From NCBI GenBank assembly GCA_965221655.1, contig OZ244906.1, positions 1,364,001-1,428,000 of the forward strand: a stretch of 64,000 nt of DNA, given 5' to 3'. This document shows, piece after piece, positions 55,444 through 63,953 of this stretch. The DNA comes from Bin107 sp965221655. Lineage in GTDB: Bacteria; UBA8248. Every line of letters starts with the position of its first letter. The first letter of the stretch is position 1. The translations under genes and the position numbers were made by a program. The notes below the pieces were generated by a model. That model had not been told where the DNA came from, did no database searches, and was given only the letters and a program-made list of their open reading frames with translations.

Positions 55444-56721
55444 ATGCCTGCGAGAAACACCCTTCCCCTGCGCGCGAACCGCGCACGCATGAAGCGCGAG
55501 TTCGACGCCCAGGCGCAAATCGGCAAGTTCGGAAAAACGGGGCTCGACCGCGTGGCGTTCACGCCGGCCTACAACCGGGTGCGCGACCTCTTTGAGGACT
55601 GGATGAAAAAAGCCGGCCTCAATACGCGCGTGGACGCCGTGGGGAATCTCTACGGCAGAAAAGAGGGCCGCAAGCGCGGACTTCCCGCCGTGATGGTCGG
55701 CTCCCACCTCGATTCGCAAAGCCCGGGCGGGCGATTCGACGGCCCCGCGGGGGTTCTCACCGCTCTCGAGGCGGTGCGGCGCATCGGCGAGGAGGAGGTT
55801 GCCCACGATCACCCCATCGAGGTGGTCGCCTTCGTGGGCGAGGAATCCGCGTGCGGGATGACGGTGTTCGGCAGCAGCGTCGCCACGGGCGTCGTGGGCG
55901 TCAGGGATTTGAAGAACACCGTGCACCCGCCCACCGGAAAATCCCTCTACGAGGCCATCGAGAGCGTGGGCGGCGCGCCCGCGCGCGTGCGCTCGTGCCG
56001 CATTCGCAAGGGTGCGCTCAAGGCCTTTTTGGAGTTGCACATCGAGCAGGGGCCGGTGCTGGAATCCGCGGGCACGCCCATCGGCATCGTGGACAGGGTG
56101 GTGGGCTACACGCGGGGCGAAGCGCATTTCACGGGCGTCACGGCGCACTCGGGCGGACAACCCATGCCCTACCGCAAGGACGCAGGCCTCGCGGCCGCGG
56201 ACTTCATGGTGCGCGTGGAGGAGTTCGTAAGGCGCGCCCCTGAATCCCAGCGTCTCACCATCACCTTCGGCGAGATGGAAGCACGCCCGGGCTGGGTGTC
56301 CATCGTGCCCGGAGGCGCGCGCCTCTCCTTCGACCTGCGCAGCAGAAGCCAGTCGGTGATGGTCCGCACCCTCGGGCGCATGAAGAAGACGCTGGCCGCC
56401 GTCGAAAGGCAGCGCGGCGTGCGCGGACGCCTCGTCGACGTCAGGAGCCTCGAAGTGTGTCCCACCTCCCCGGGCGTGCAAAGGGCGCTGCGGCGCGCTT
56501 CGGGGGAGACGGGCCACCCCGCGCTCACGCTCTCGAGCGGAGGCGTGCACGACGCCTGCCGCATGGCGGCGATATGCCCCATGGGCATGGTGTTCATTCC
56601 CTCGGTCAAGGGGCTCTCGCACACGCCGGAGGAGTTCACGCACTTCGGCGACGTGGTGAAGGGTGCGGAAATTCTCGCGGCGGCCGTTCGCCGCCTCGCG
56701 GACGAGAAGGTGAAGGCGTAG
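55444..56721 (+). CDS. M20-family Zn-dependent amidohydrolase (N-carbamoyl-amino acid hydrolase/allantoate type)
   Basis: 425-aa M20C-like hydrolase. Metal ligands and active site: H88, D90 and D99 in GSHLDSQSPGGRFDGPAGV, E133/E134 in FVGEESACG, H199 in LELHIEQGPVLE, then SGGVHDACRMA and GLSHTPEEFTH. This pattern is that of N-carbamoyl-L-amino acid hydrolases, allantoate amidohydrolases and ureidopropionases rather than peptidases. ATG at 55444 has GAGGAG at 8 nt. It starts 30 bp after the selenoprotein, possibly in the same transcript, and precedes a branched-chain-type transporter that might import its substrate. Confidence 0.9.
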   Translation: MPARNTLPLRANRARMKREFDAQAQIGKFGKTGLDRVAFTPAYNRVRDLFEDWMKKAGLNTRVDAVGNLYGRKEGRKRGLPAVMVGSHLDSQSPGGRFDGPAGVLTALEAVRRIGEEEVAHDHPIEVVAFVGEESACGMTVFGSSVATGVVGVRDLKNTVHPPTGKSLYEAIESVGGAPARVRSCRIRKGALKAFLELHIEQGPVLESAGTPIGIVDRVVGYTRGEAHFTGVTAHSGGQPMPYRKDAGLAAADFMVRVEEFVRRAPESQRLTITFGEMEARPGWVSIVPGGARLSFDLRSRSQSVMVRTLGRMKKTLAAVERQRGVRGRLVDVRSLEVCPTSPGVQRALRRASGETGHPALTLSSGGVHDACRMAAICPMGMVFIPSVKGLSHTPEEFTHFGDVVKGAEILAAAVRRLADEKVKA

Positions 56722-56833
56722 GCGGAACCCGCGGCACGTCTGCGGAAACCGCCCCTCCCCACCAGCACGTCGCCCTCGCCCGGCATCGACGATGGGAATC
56801 TACTCCCCCACCCTTTCGCCGCCAGCCCCTCGT

Positions 56834-56862
56834 TTGTGGAGCAAAACGTTTTGTGATAGGTT
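56834..56862 (+). promoter_or_regulatory. Candidate promoter with internal palindrome upstream of the transporter operon
   Basis: The perfect 12-bp palindrome CAAAACGTTTTG (56842-56853) lies between a poor -35 (TTGTGG, 56834-56839) and a poor -10 (TAGGTT, 56857-56862) with 17-bp spacing. A symmetric site between the hexamers is a classic repressor operator position. No regulator gene is adjacent. Confidence 0.35.
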
Positions 56863-56977
56863 TCCCCTTCTTTCTTGAGCGAACGCAAAGCGGGAAACAT
56901 TTTGCCGCGGCCTGACATGCGGCACGACGTACCGAAAAACGGAAGATTCACAGGTGCTACCCAGAAGGAGAACGGAA

Positions 56978-58237
56978 ATGAGCAGGATAATCAGAAGCGT
57001 TGTTCTCGGATTCTTGCTGCTTCTCGCCGCAAGCGTCGCCTTTACGCCGGCGGCCCAGGCGGCGAAGGAAGTCAAGATCGGCTTCAGCATGGCGCTGACC
57101 GGACCTCTCGGCCCGGCGGGCAAAGCAGCGCTGCTCGCCATCCAGATCTGGCGCGACGACATGAACGCCAAGGGCGGACTGCTGGGACGCAAGATCAAGC
57201 TGGTCTACTACGACGACCAGACCAAGCCCGCCAACGTTCCGGGCATCTACGCCAAGCTGCTCGACGTGGATAAGGTGGACTTCGTCATCTCGGGCTACGG
57301 GACGAACCTCATCGTCCCCGCGCTTCCGATCGTCATGGAACGCGGCATGGTGTTCATGGGCCTGTTCGGCCTCGACGCGAACGCGAAGTTCAAGTACGAC
57401 AACTACTTCCAGATTATGCCGGCCGGCCCCGACCCGATAGTGGACTGGTCGCGCGGCTTCTTCGAGCTCGCCGCGAAGCAAAACCCCAAGCCCAAGACGA
57501 TCGCGCTGCTCTCGGCCGATTCGGAATTCGCGCGCAACGCCGTGGCGGGTGCACGGAGAAACGCGAAGAAATACGGGCTCAAGGTCGTCTACGACAAGCG
57601 CTACCCCTTCCCCGGCACGACCGACTTCACGCCGATTCTGCGCGCGGTCAAGGCCACGAACCCCGACATGTTCTACGTCGGCTCCTACCCGGGCGGTTCG
57701 GTGGGCATCGTCAAGGCGGCGCACGAAATCGGCCTTAAGCCCAAGCTCTTCGGCGGCGGCATGGTGGGTCTTCAGTACACCGCCATCCAGATGAACCTCG
57801 GCAAGATGCTCAACGGCATCACGAACTACTGGTTCTGGGCACCCGAGAAGACTCTGCGCTTCCCGGGCATCGAGGCCTTCCTGGCGAAGTACCAGAAAGA
57901 GGCCCCCGCCCAGAAGCTCGACCCGCTGGGCTACTATCTGCCGCCCTTCGCCTATGCCTACGTGCAGGTGCTCGGCCAGGCGATTGAGGCCACGAAGAGC
58001 TTCGACCAGAAGAAGATTGGCGACTACATCCGCAAAAACACCCACTCCACCGTGGTCGGCAACGTGAAGTTCGGCAAAAACGGCGAGTGGGCGACTTCCC
58101 GTACGTTCCAGGTACAACTCCAGAACATCACCAGCAACGAGATGAGCGAGTTCACCAAGCCCGGTAAGATGGTGGTTCTGTATCCGGAAGAGTTCAAATC
58201 CGGAAACCTGATCTACCCTTACGAGAAAGCCAAATAG
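56978..58237 (+). CDS. Branched-chain-amino-acid-type ABC transporter, periplasmic binding protein
   Basis: 419-aa LivJ/LivK-like solute-binding protein. A Sec signal peptide (residues 1-26: RR, hydrophobic FLLLLAASVAF, cleavage after AQA) precedes KEVKIGFSMALTGPLGPAGKAALLAIQIW. The rest shows two alternating Rossmann-like lobes (DFVISGYGTNLIVPALPI, TIALLSADSEFARNAVAGARRNAKKYG). ATG at 56978 has AAGGAG 7 nt upstream. It is the first gene of a five-gene transporter cassette. The substrate may be an amide, urea derivative or hydroxylated acid rather than leucine, given the amidohydrolase upstream. Confidence 0.93.
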   Translation: MSRIIRSVVLGFLLLLAASVAFTPAAQAAKEVKIGFSMALTGPLGPAGKAALLAIQIWRDDMNAKGGLLGRKIKLVYYDDQTKPANVPGIYAKLLDVDKVDFVISGYGTNLIVPALPIVMERGMVFMGLFGLDANAKFKYDNYFQIMPAGPDPIVDWSRGFFELAAKQNPKPKTIALLSADSEFARNAVAGARRNAKKYGLKVVYDKRYPFPGTTDFTPILRAVKATNPDMFYVGSYPGGSVGIVKAAHEIGLKPKLFGGGMVGLQYTAIQMNLGKMLNGITNYWFWAPEKTLRFPGIEAFLAKYQKEAPAQKLDPLGYYLPPFAYAYVQVLGQAIEATKSFDQKKIGDYIRKNTHSTVVGNVKFGKNGEWATSRTFQVQLQNITSNEMSEFTKPGKMVVLYPEEFKSGNLIYPYEKAK

Positions 58238-58309
58238 CGAACCGGAGTCGATACGGCGCGCCCGGGGGGCTCCCCCGGGCCGCTTCCGGCTCGGGGGAGG
58301 GGAGCATTC

Positions 58310-59182
58310 ATGCTCAGTTTCGAATTCTTCGCCAACGCGCTCATCGCGGGCATCCTGCTGGGCGGGTTCTACGCCGCGATAAGCGCGGGTCTCTCGCTCT
58401 CCTTCGGCCTGCTCGACGTAGTGAACATCGCCCATCCGGCGTTCATCCTCTTCGGCTCCTACCTGACCTACTACGTCAACGCGCACTTCGGGGTCGAGCC
58501 GATACTCGCGGGCATCGTCTTCGCCGTGCCCTCCTATTTCCTGGGCGTGGCGGTCTACAAGGTCTACTACAACAGCTTCGAGAAGACGGGGGCTGAATCG
58601 CTGCGCGGGCTGGTTTTCTTCTTTGGTCTGTTCTTTCTGGTCGAGGTCATCCTCATCATCGCCTTCGGGGTGGACTATCGCCTCGTCCAGGCATTCTACA
58701 TCGGCAAGTCGGCGAGTATCGGCTCGGTAGGAATCGCCTACAGGCTGTTCGTGCCCTTCCTGGCGGGAGGAGCGCTCGCCGGCGTGCTGTATCTGTTTCT
58801 CTCCAGGACGTTCTTTGGGCGCGCGATCATGGGCGTGGCGCAGGACAGCCTCGCCGTGCAGCTCATGGGGGTGGACCCCATTCGCATCAAGACGGTCGCA
58901 TTCGGCATCGGCATCGCCACCGCCGTGCTCGCGGGCGCACTGCTCATCATCATCGGCCCGGTCGAGCCGACCATAGGGCGCGAGTACATCGGCCGCGTGT
59001 TCGCCGTCACCGTCCTCGGCGGGCTGGGGAGTATGACGGGTACGCTGGTGGGCGCGCTCATCCTGGGCGTGGCGGAGAGCTTCACGTCGTCGTTCTTCGG
59101 CCCCTCGTGGGCGCTGGCCGTCTCGTTCGGCATTCTGCTCATCTGCCTGGCGGTTCGGCCGTCCGGCCTGTTCGGGAGATAG
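58310..59182 (+). CDS. livH: LivH-type ABC transporter permease
   Basis: 290-aa inner-membrane permease with about eight hydrophobic helices. Typical segments are GGFYAAISAGLSLSFGLLDVVNIAHPAF, the EAA-like MGVAQDSLAVQLMGVDPIRIK coupling helix and VTVLGGLGSMTGTLVGALILGVAES. ATG at 58310 has GGGGAG upstream. It follows the binding-protein gene by 72 bp and pairs with the LivM-type permease that starts 4 bp later. Confidence 0.94.
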   Translation: MLSFEFFANALIAGILLGGFYAAISAGLSLSFGLLDVVNIAHPAFILFGSYLTYYVNAHFGVEPILAGIVFAVPSYFLGVAVYKVYYNSFEKTGAESLRGLVFFFGLFFLVEVILIIAFGVDYRLVQAFYIGKSASIGSVGIAYRLFVPFLAGGALAGVLYLFLSRTFFGRAIMGVAQDSLAVQLMGVDPIRIKTVAFGIGIATAVLAGALLIIIGPVEPTIGREYIGRVFAVTVLGGLGSMTGTLVGALILGVAESFTSSFFGPSWALAVSFGILLICLAVRPSGLFGR

Positions 59183-59186
59183 CTTC

Positions 59187-60149
59187 TTGAAAAACGAAAA
59201 GGGGCTCCTCCTCATCGTGGCCGGGGCACTCGTACTGGGCGCGTTCCTCCTCACCACCCAGATGGAGAACCGCTTCTACTACAAGGCGGCCTACGTCGTC
59301 TTGCAGTACGTCGTCCTCGCCACCGCCTGGAACATCCTGGGCGGCTACACCGGCTACGTGAACTTCGGCACGGCGGGGTTTTTCGCCATGGGCGCCTACA
59401 CCGCCGTCGCGCTCATCAAGACCTGGAAGCCGCCTCTGTACCTCTTGCTTGCGGCGGGCGGCCTCGTCTCGGGCTTGCTGGGGCTCGGAATCGGTTATCT
59501 GACCTTACGCCTCAAGGGCGTTTTCTTCTCCATCGCCACGCTGGCGCTGGCCGTGGTGCTGCAGATGATTGTCTCGAACTGGAGCTACGTGGGCGGCGGC
59601 GCGGGCACGGCCATCCTCAAGCCGAGGAGCGTCCCGCTGTTCTCGAACTACGACGAGTTTCTCTTCTTCGTCATGGCAGCGCTCGCGGTGGTCTCCGTCT
59701 CGACCGCCTGGCTCATCGAGAAATCCTGGGTAGGCCGCGGCATGGCCGCCATCCGCGACAACGAGGAGGCGGCCGAGTGCATGGGCGTACCCATCCTCAA
59801 GCTCAAGTTGTTCGCCACGACGGTGAGCGGCACCCTCATGGGGATCGCGGGCGCGCCGTTTTCCTATTTCGTCGTCTACATCGAGCCCACCTCGGCCTTC
59901 CACCTCGACTACGCCGTGAACAGCCTGGCCATGCCCATGATCGGCGGCACCACCACCTGGCTCGGCCCGGTGATCGGCGCCGTTTTGGTCGGCACGGCCC
60001 AGCAGATAGCGACCGTCACCCTGTCCGCGGAGATGAACCTGCTCATCGTGGGCAGTCTGCTCGTGGGCTTCGTGGTCTTCGCACCCGACGGCCTGGTGGG
60101 GTTGTTCGGCAAAATCCGCGCACGCATCGCGGGGAGGACGACGTCATGA
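59187..60149 (+). CDS. livM: LivM-type ABC transporter permease
   Basis: 320-aa permease, about nine helices. Motifs: GGYTGYVNFGTAGFFAMGAYTAV and LRLKGVFFSIATLAL at the N-terminal half, AAIRDNEEAAECMGVPILKLKLFAT as coupling helix, and the MIGGTTTWLGPVIGAVLVG segment. The TTG start at 59187 has GGGAG 8 nt before it, inside the end of livH; no ATG is near. It forms the heterodimeric channel with the preceding permease. Confidence 0.94.
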   Translation: MKNEKGLLLIVAGALVLGAFLLTTQMENRFYYKAAYVVLQYVVLATAWNILGGYTGYVNFGTAGFFAMGAYTAVALIKTWKPPLYLLLAAGGLVSGLLGLGIGYLTLRLKGVFFSIATLALAVVLQMIVSNWSYVGGGAGTAILKPRSVPLFSNYDEFLFFVMAALAVVSVSTAWLIEKSWVGRGMAAIRDNEEAAECMGVPILKLKLFATTVSGTLMGIAGAPFSYFVVYIEPTSAFHLDYAVNSLAMPMIGGTTTWLGPVIGAVLVGTAQQIATVTLSAEMNLLIVGSLLVGFVVFAPDGLVGLFGKIRARIAGRTTS

Positions 60150-60871
60150 GCGAAAAGCTTCTCGACGTGCGCGGCGTGACCAAACGCTTCGGCGGCTTCA
60201 GCGCGCTCACGAGCGTCGACCTGCACGTGGAGCAAAACGAGCGCTTCGGCCTCATCGGCCCGAACGGATCGGGCAAGACCACGCTGATCAACTGCATCTC
60301 GGGTGCGCTGAACAACGACGAGGGGGCCATCGTGTTCGGCGGGCGGGACATCACCACCATGCCCGCCTACAAGCGCACCCGCCTGGGCATCGCGCGCAGC
60401 TTCCAGATTCCCAAGCCGTTCGTCAGCATGACGGTGCGCGAGAACCTCTGCATCCCGCTCGAATACGCCGCCCACCGGCACGACCACGGAGCGGACCTCG
60501 ATAAAGAGGCCATGGAGATTCTCGACATCATGAGCATGACGGACAAGGCCGACGTGCGCACGGGGGGGCTCACGCAGATCGAGTTGCGCAAGCTCGAACT
60601 CGCCCGCGCCATGGCGGCCAAGCCCAAGCTCCTCATCTCGGACGAGGCGATGGCGGGACTCTCCAACGCAGAGGTGGACGACATTCTCGAAATTCTCGTG
60701 CGCCTCAACGAAGAGGGCCTCACCATCATCATGATCGAACACATCATGCGGGCGGTGATGAGCTTCTCCAGGCGCATCGTCGTGCTCGACGCGGGCCGCA
60801 AGATCGCCGAGGGCACACCCGATGAAATCGTCAACGACAAAGACGTGGAAAGGGCCTACCTTGGCGCATAG
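60146..60871 (+). CDS. livG: LivG-type ABC transporter ATP-binding protein
   Basis: 241 aa. Walker A GPNGSGKTTLIN, Q-loop RSFQIPKPF, a signature that reads LTQIELRKLELARA (the usual LSGGQ or LSYGQ glycine is absent, a variant seen in some LivG relatives), Walker B LLISDEAMAGLS and H-loop IIMIEHIMRAV. ATG at 60146 overlaps the livM stop (ATGAGC around 60146) and has GGGGAGG upstream. It works with the following LivF as an ATPase heterodimer. Confidence 0.94.
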   Translation: MSEKLLDVRGVTKRFGGFSALTSVDLHVEQNERFGLIGPNGSGKTTLINCISGALNNDEGAIVFGGRDITTMPAYKRTRLGIARSFQIPKPFVSMTVRENLCIPLEYAAHRHDHGADLDKEAMEILDIMSMTDKADVRTGGLTQIELRKLELARAMAAKPKLLISDEAMAGLSNAEVDDILEILVRLNEEGLTIIMIEHIMRAVMSFSRRIVVLDAGRKIAEGTPDEIVNDKDVERAYLGA

Positions 60872-61592
60872 AATCGTCGTCGACAACGTTTCGGCGGGCT
60901 ACGGGGCCGTGCGGGTACTGCACGAGGTCTCCATCGAAGTGAACGACGGCGAGACCGTCGTGCTCCTCGGCACCAACGGCAACGGAAAAAGCACGCTGAT
61001 CAAGTGCATCATGGGCATGGTGCAGCCCGACGAGGGGGAAATCTACCTCGAGGCCGACGGCGAGCGCATCGCCCTGGCAGGGAAAAAGCCCGAAGAAATC
61101 GTCAACCTCGGCGTCTCGCTCGTGCCCGAAGGCAGGCGCCTCTTCCCACGCCTGACGGTGGAAGAAAACCTGCTCCTGGGCGCTTACCGCGAGGCGGCGC
61201 GCCGCGAAATCGACCGCAACCTCGCCTTCGCCTTTGAGGCGTTTCCGATTCTCGATGAGCGCAGGAACCAGCTTGCGGGCAGCATGAGCGGAGGCGAGCA
61301 GCAGATGCTGGCCGTCGCCCGCGCCCTCATGTCCGCCCCCCGGGTGCTCCTGGTGGACGAACCCTCCGTCGGCCTTGCGCCGATTCTGGTGAGCCGCGTG
61401 ATCGCCAAGATTCGCGAACTGAAAGAACAATATCAGCTCACCGTCCTCATGGCCGAGCAGAACTTCAACCAGGCGGTCAAGATCGCCGACAGGGGCTACA
61501 TCATCGTCCACGGCGAAATCGCCTTCGAGGGCCAGGATACCGAAGCCCTCGTCGGCCACGAGCTCGTGAAGAAATACTACCTCGGGGTGTGA
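60861..61592 (+). CDS. livF: LivF-type ABC transporter ATP-binding protein
   Basis: 243 aa. Walker A GTNGNGKSTLIK, canonical signature MSGGEQQMLAVARAL, Walker B VLLVDEPSVGLAP and H-loop LMAEQNFNQAV. TTG at 60861 lies inside the end of livG (11-bp overlap) with AAAGGG 6 nt upstream. Normal length. Last gene of the cassette; it is convergent with the VOC-family gene on the other strand. Confidence 0.94.
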   Translation: MAHRIVVDNVSAGYGAVRVLHEVSIEVNDGETVVLLGTNGNGKSTLIKCIMGMVQPDEGEIYLEADGERIALAGKKPEEIVNLGVSLVPEGRRLFPRLTVEENLLLGAYREAARREIDRNLAFAFEAFPILDERRNQLAGSMSGGEQQMLAVARALMSAPRVLLVDEPSVGLAPILVSRVIAKIRELKEQYQLTVLMAEQNFNQAVKIADRGYIIVHGEIAFEGQDTEALVGHELVKKYYLGV

Positions 61593-61717
61593 GGCGGCGG
61601 CGAAGCGTCCGCCCTCTCCCTCCGTTTTCTTCCCGGCCTTCTCCCAAGCGCGCCGTCAGACAATCGCCTCCTCCGCGGGGTGGATGAAGGAGCCTGCGGC
61701 CTGCTCCCGAGTTCGCC

Positions 61718-62149
61718 TCAATACCCCATGTCCTTCGCGGGAACGTCGGAGGCCACCTGTATCACGATGCCCTCGGTCTCCGCGGGATCGAGAAAGAGAA
61801 TTTCATATCCCCGCGGGGTATAGGTGCCCGGGCCGAAGCCCTCGAGGAATTTTACGCCCTCGTCCACGAAGCTCTTGCCGGCTGCACCGGTGTCGGGCGT
61901 GGAAAGCGCAATGTGCGAGAGGCACGGACCGCCGTTTCGCTCGAGCATCTTCGTGTAGTGGTTGTCCGGATCGTAGGGCTGCATTATTTCGATTTCCACG
62001 TCGCCCATGCGCAGAAACGTGGCGTGCGCCCAGCCGGTGTCGGCCACCTGCACACGGTTCGGCTCGCAACCGAGTTTTTCGCAAAACATCTTCGTGGTGC
62101 GCTCCATGTCGTCGGTAATCAGTCCTACGTGATGAATCTTCTTGAACAT
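61718..62149 (-). CDS. VOC-family protein (methylmalonyl-CoA epimerase/glyoxalase-like)
   Basis: 143-aa vicinal-oxygen-chelate protein with two beta-alpha-beta-beta-beta repeats. It begins MFKKIHHVGLITDDMERTTKMF (first metal His in HHVG), has the acidic EIEIMQPYDPDN segment, then CLSHIALSTPDTGAAGKSF and a final Glu in EGIVIQVASDV. The pattern fits methylmalonyl-CoA epimerase or glyoxalase-type lyases; it cannot be decided. ATG at 62149 has AGGAGAG 7 nt upstream. It stands alone between two transporter loci. Confidence 0.88.
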   Translation of the reverse strand: MFKKIHHVGLITDDMERTTKMFCEKLGCEPNRVQVADTGWAHATFLRMGDVEIEIMQPYDPDNHYTKMLERNGGPCLSHIALSTPDTGAAGKSFVDEGVKFLEGFGPGTYTPRGYEILFLDPAETEGIVIQVASDVPAKDMGY

Positions 62150-62292
62150 CGTATGGCTCTCCTGGAAGAATTTTTCGCAAACGCTCCTCACTTTCGCGCA
62201 GCTTCGCATAAGAGACACACGCGCCGCCCAATGTCAAAAAGACACGCCCTCCCACCGCCCCGCCTGCCGAACGTCTCGTGACGCACTGGGCT

Positions 62293-62311
62293 CGAAAACG
62301 GCCCGTTTTCG
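62293..62311. promoter_or_regulatory. Perfect dyad CGAAAACGG-C-CCGTTTTCG
   Basis: Two 9-base arms around a single base, ending 4 bp before the -35 hexamer of the adjacent promoter. The position suits an activator or repressor site. It shares AAAACG/CGTTTT half-sites with dyads upstream of the first transporter operon and the nitroreductase. Confidence 0.45.
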
Positions 62312-62315
62312 CTTG

Positions 62316-62344
62316 TTGACACCGAAACGGCGAGACCCTATGAT
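62316..62344 (+). promoter_or_regulatory. Sigma70 promoter of the second binding-protein gene
   Basis: TTGACA (62316-62321), 17 bp, TATGAT (62339-62344): eleven of twelve consensus positions with ideal spacing. Predicted start near 62351. Confidence 0.8.
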
Positions 62345-62520
62345 TTTTGGCTCACTGTAGAAAAGCGGAAACAGACGGGACGGAAGCACCCGCGAGAACG
62401 TTTTCACCTTGCGGAAGAAACCACATACACGGGGAGCGTTTCTCGTCATGATTCGTCTGTTTGCGCGAAGCCGCCGCTGAACGACTGCATCTCATTCAGC
62501 CACTACCAGGAGGAGCATTC

Positions 62521-63804
62521 ATGAGTCGCTTGGACCGCAGAAAATTCTTGAAAGGCGCAGGCCTCATCGGCGGCGTCGTCGCCGCGCAAACCGCGCCCCC
62601 CTTCCTGAAAGAGGGGCTCGGCGCCCGCCCGATCAAGTGGGGCTCCATCCACCCGACGACGGGTCCCTACTCCACCGAGGCTTTCGACCAGGTGGAAGGC
62701 GTGAAGGTCGCCATCGAGGACGTCAACAAGGAAGGCGGCGTGGACGGGCGCGAGATAAAGCTTCTGTTCCGTGACGATCAGTTCAAGTGGGACCAGACGA
62801 CCACCCACGCCCTCGACCTGATCGACAACCACAGGGTGGACTTCATCGCTGGCTCCATGGTCGGGCCCGAGGAAATCCGTCTCAACGAGTTCTCCCGCAA
62901 GCGCAAGATCATCTATGCCAACTATCCCCAGCACATCCTCTCCACGCCGGGGAACGCCAGCAAGATGTCGCCCCTGTTCTTCACGGCGAACACCACGCCC
63001 TATCAGTTGGCCGCGAGTTCGCTTACCTACATCGCCAAGAACAACGTCGGCAAAAAGATTCACTGCCTGTTCGACGACTACATCTGGCCCAAGATGTTCA
63101 TTCCCGCCTTCAACAAGCTGACGAAGGACTTCAACCTCTCCTGGAACGCGAACAGTTCCGTCTCGTGGGTGCCCTTCCCGACCTCGATGGACTATTCCGC
63201 GACGTTCCCGAGAATTTTGAAGGAAAAGCCCGACGTCCTCTACGTGCTGTGTTGGGGGCAGCGTCAGGTCGCCTTCGTCAAGCAGGCGCGTGAAGCCGGT
63301 CTCGACAAGAAGGTGAAGATCGTCCTCGGCGCCACGGAGATCACCATCCCTGAGGCGGCGGGTCCCGGTTCGTATGAGGGCTTCAACGCGGCCATCATGT
63401 GGCACCCCTCTCTTGCGAGCAAATACCCGGCCGCAGGCGTGCTGAACAAAAAGTTCCTCGAGCGCCGCAAGCGTCCGTGTTCGAGCTACGGAATGCTCGC
63501 CCACGACCTCACGCGGCTGATTCTCGACACGGCGCGCGAGACGAAGCTCTACAAGCGGCGCGACCACTTCAAGCTCGCGCGCGTGCTGGAAGGCAAGAAA
63601 TTCCAGTACAGCAAGGGTGAGTGCCAGATTCGCGCCTGCGACCACGTGTGCATCTCCGAGGTCTTCGTGCTGCGCGGCAAGTCGAAGGCCGAGATGAAGC
63701 ATCCCATCGATCATCTCGAGGTCATCGGCTCCTCGAGCGGTGAAGGCAACACCGTCTCCTGCGAGGCGAAAGGCCTGAAGGGCCCCGCCAGCGCAAGGAG
63801 CTAG
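62521..63804 (+). CDS. Branched-chain-type ABC transporter binding protein with a Tat signal
   Basis: 427-aa solute-binding protein of the LivK/AmiC/UrtA superfamily. The N-terminus MSRLDRRKFLKGAGLIGGVV carries a twin-arginine motif (DRRKFLK), so export is probably by Tat, after folding, unlike the Sec-dependent binding protein at 56978. The mature part starts near KWGSIHPTTGPYSTEAFDQVEGVKVAIEDVN and ends with GECQIRACDHVCISEVFVLRGKSK, a pattern like the amide/urea-binding group. ATG at 62521 has AGGAGGAG at good spacing. A strong hairpin and a permease start follow. Confidence 0.9.
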   Translation: MSRLDRRKFLKGAGLIGGVVAAQTAPPFLKEGLGARPIKWGSIHPTTGPYSTEAFDQVEGVKVAIEDVNKEGGVDGREIKLLFRDDQFKWDQTTTHALDLIDNHRVDFIAGSMVGPEEIRLNEFSRKRKIIYANYPQHILSTPGNASKMSPLFFTANTTPYQLAASSLTYIAKNNVGKKIHCLFDDYIWPKMFIPAFNKLTKDFNLSWNANSSVSWVPFPTSMDYSATFPRILKEKPDVLYVLCWGQRQVAFVKQAREAGLDKKVKIVLGATEITIPEAAGPGSYEGFNAAIMWHPSLASKYPAAGVLNKKFLERRKRPCSSYGMLAHDLTRLILDTARETKLYKRRDHFKLARVLEGKKFQYSKGECQIRACDHVCISEVFVLRGKSKAEMKHPIDHLEVIGSSSGEGNTVSCEAKGLKGPASARS

Positions 63805-63837
63805 CGGCAACGCATAGAGAGACTCTTCGCGTACCGA

Positions 63838-63867
63838 CCGGGGCGGCCGGACTTCCGGCCGCCCCGG
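63838..63867 (+). terminator. Long GC hairpin after the second binding protein
   Basis: A perfect 13-bp stem (63838-63850 with 63855-63867) and ACTT tetraloop, 33 nt after the stop. Only CTTTG follows, so this may be an attenuator or mRNA stabiliser that favours the binding protein over the permease rather than a full terminator. Confidence 0.55.
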
Positions 63868-63884
63868 CTTTGGGCGCGCGGCGT

Positions 63885-63913
63885 TTGACAAACGCGACTT
63901 TTCATCCTAGAGA
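63885..63913 (+). promoter_or_regulatory. Possible promoter before the truncated permease gene
   Basis: A perfect TTGACA (63885-63890) is followed after 17 bp by TAGAGA (63908-63913), a poor -10. It lies between the hairpin and the permease start. Confidence 0.35.
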
Positions 63914-63953
63914 TTTACCTTCTTGCGTCCTTCCCGTCTTCAAGGAGCACGCT

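Larger units (their letters stand above)
62150..62520 (+). other. Upstream region of the second transporter locus
   Basis: About 370 bp without a convincing gene. It contains a perfect 9-bp-arm dyad and a near-consensus plus-strand promoter (both listed), leaving a leader of about 170 nt before the Tat-type binding protein. Confidence 0.5.
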
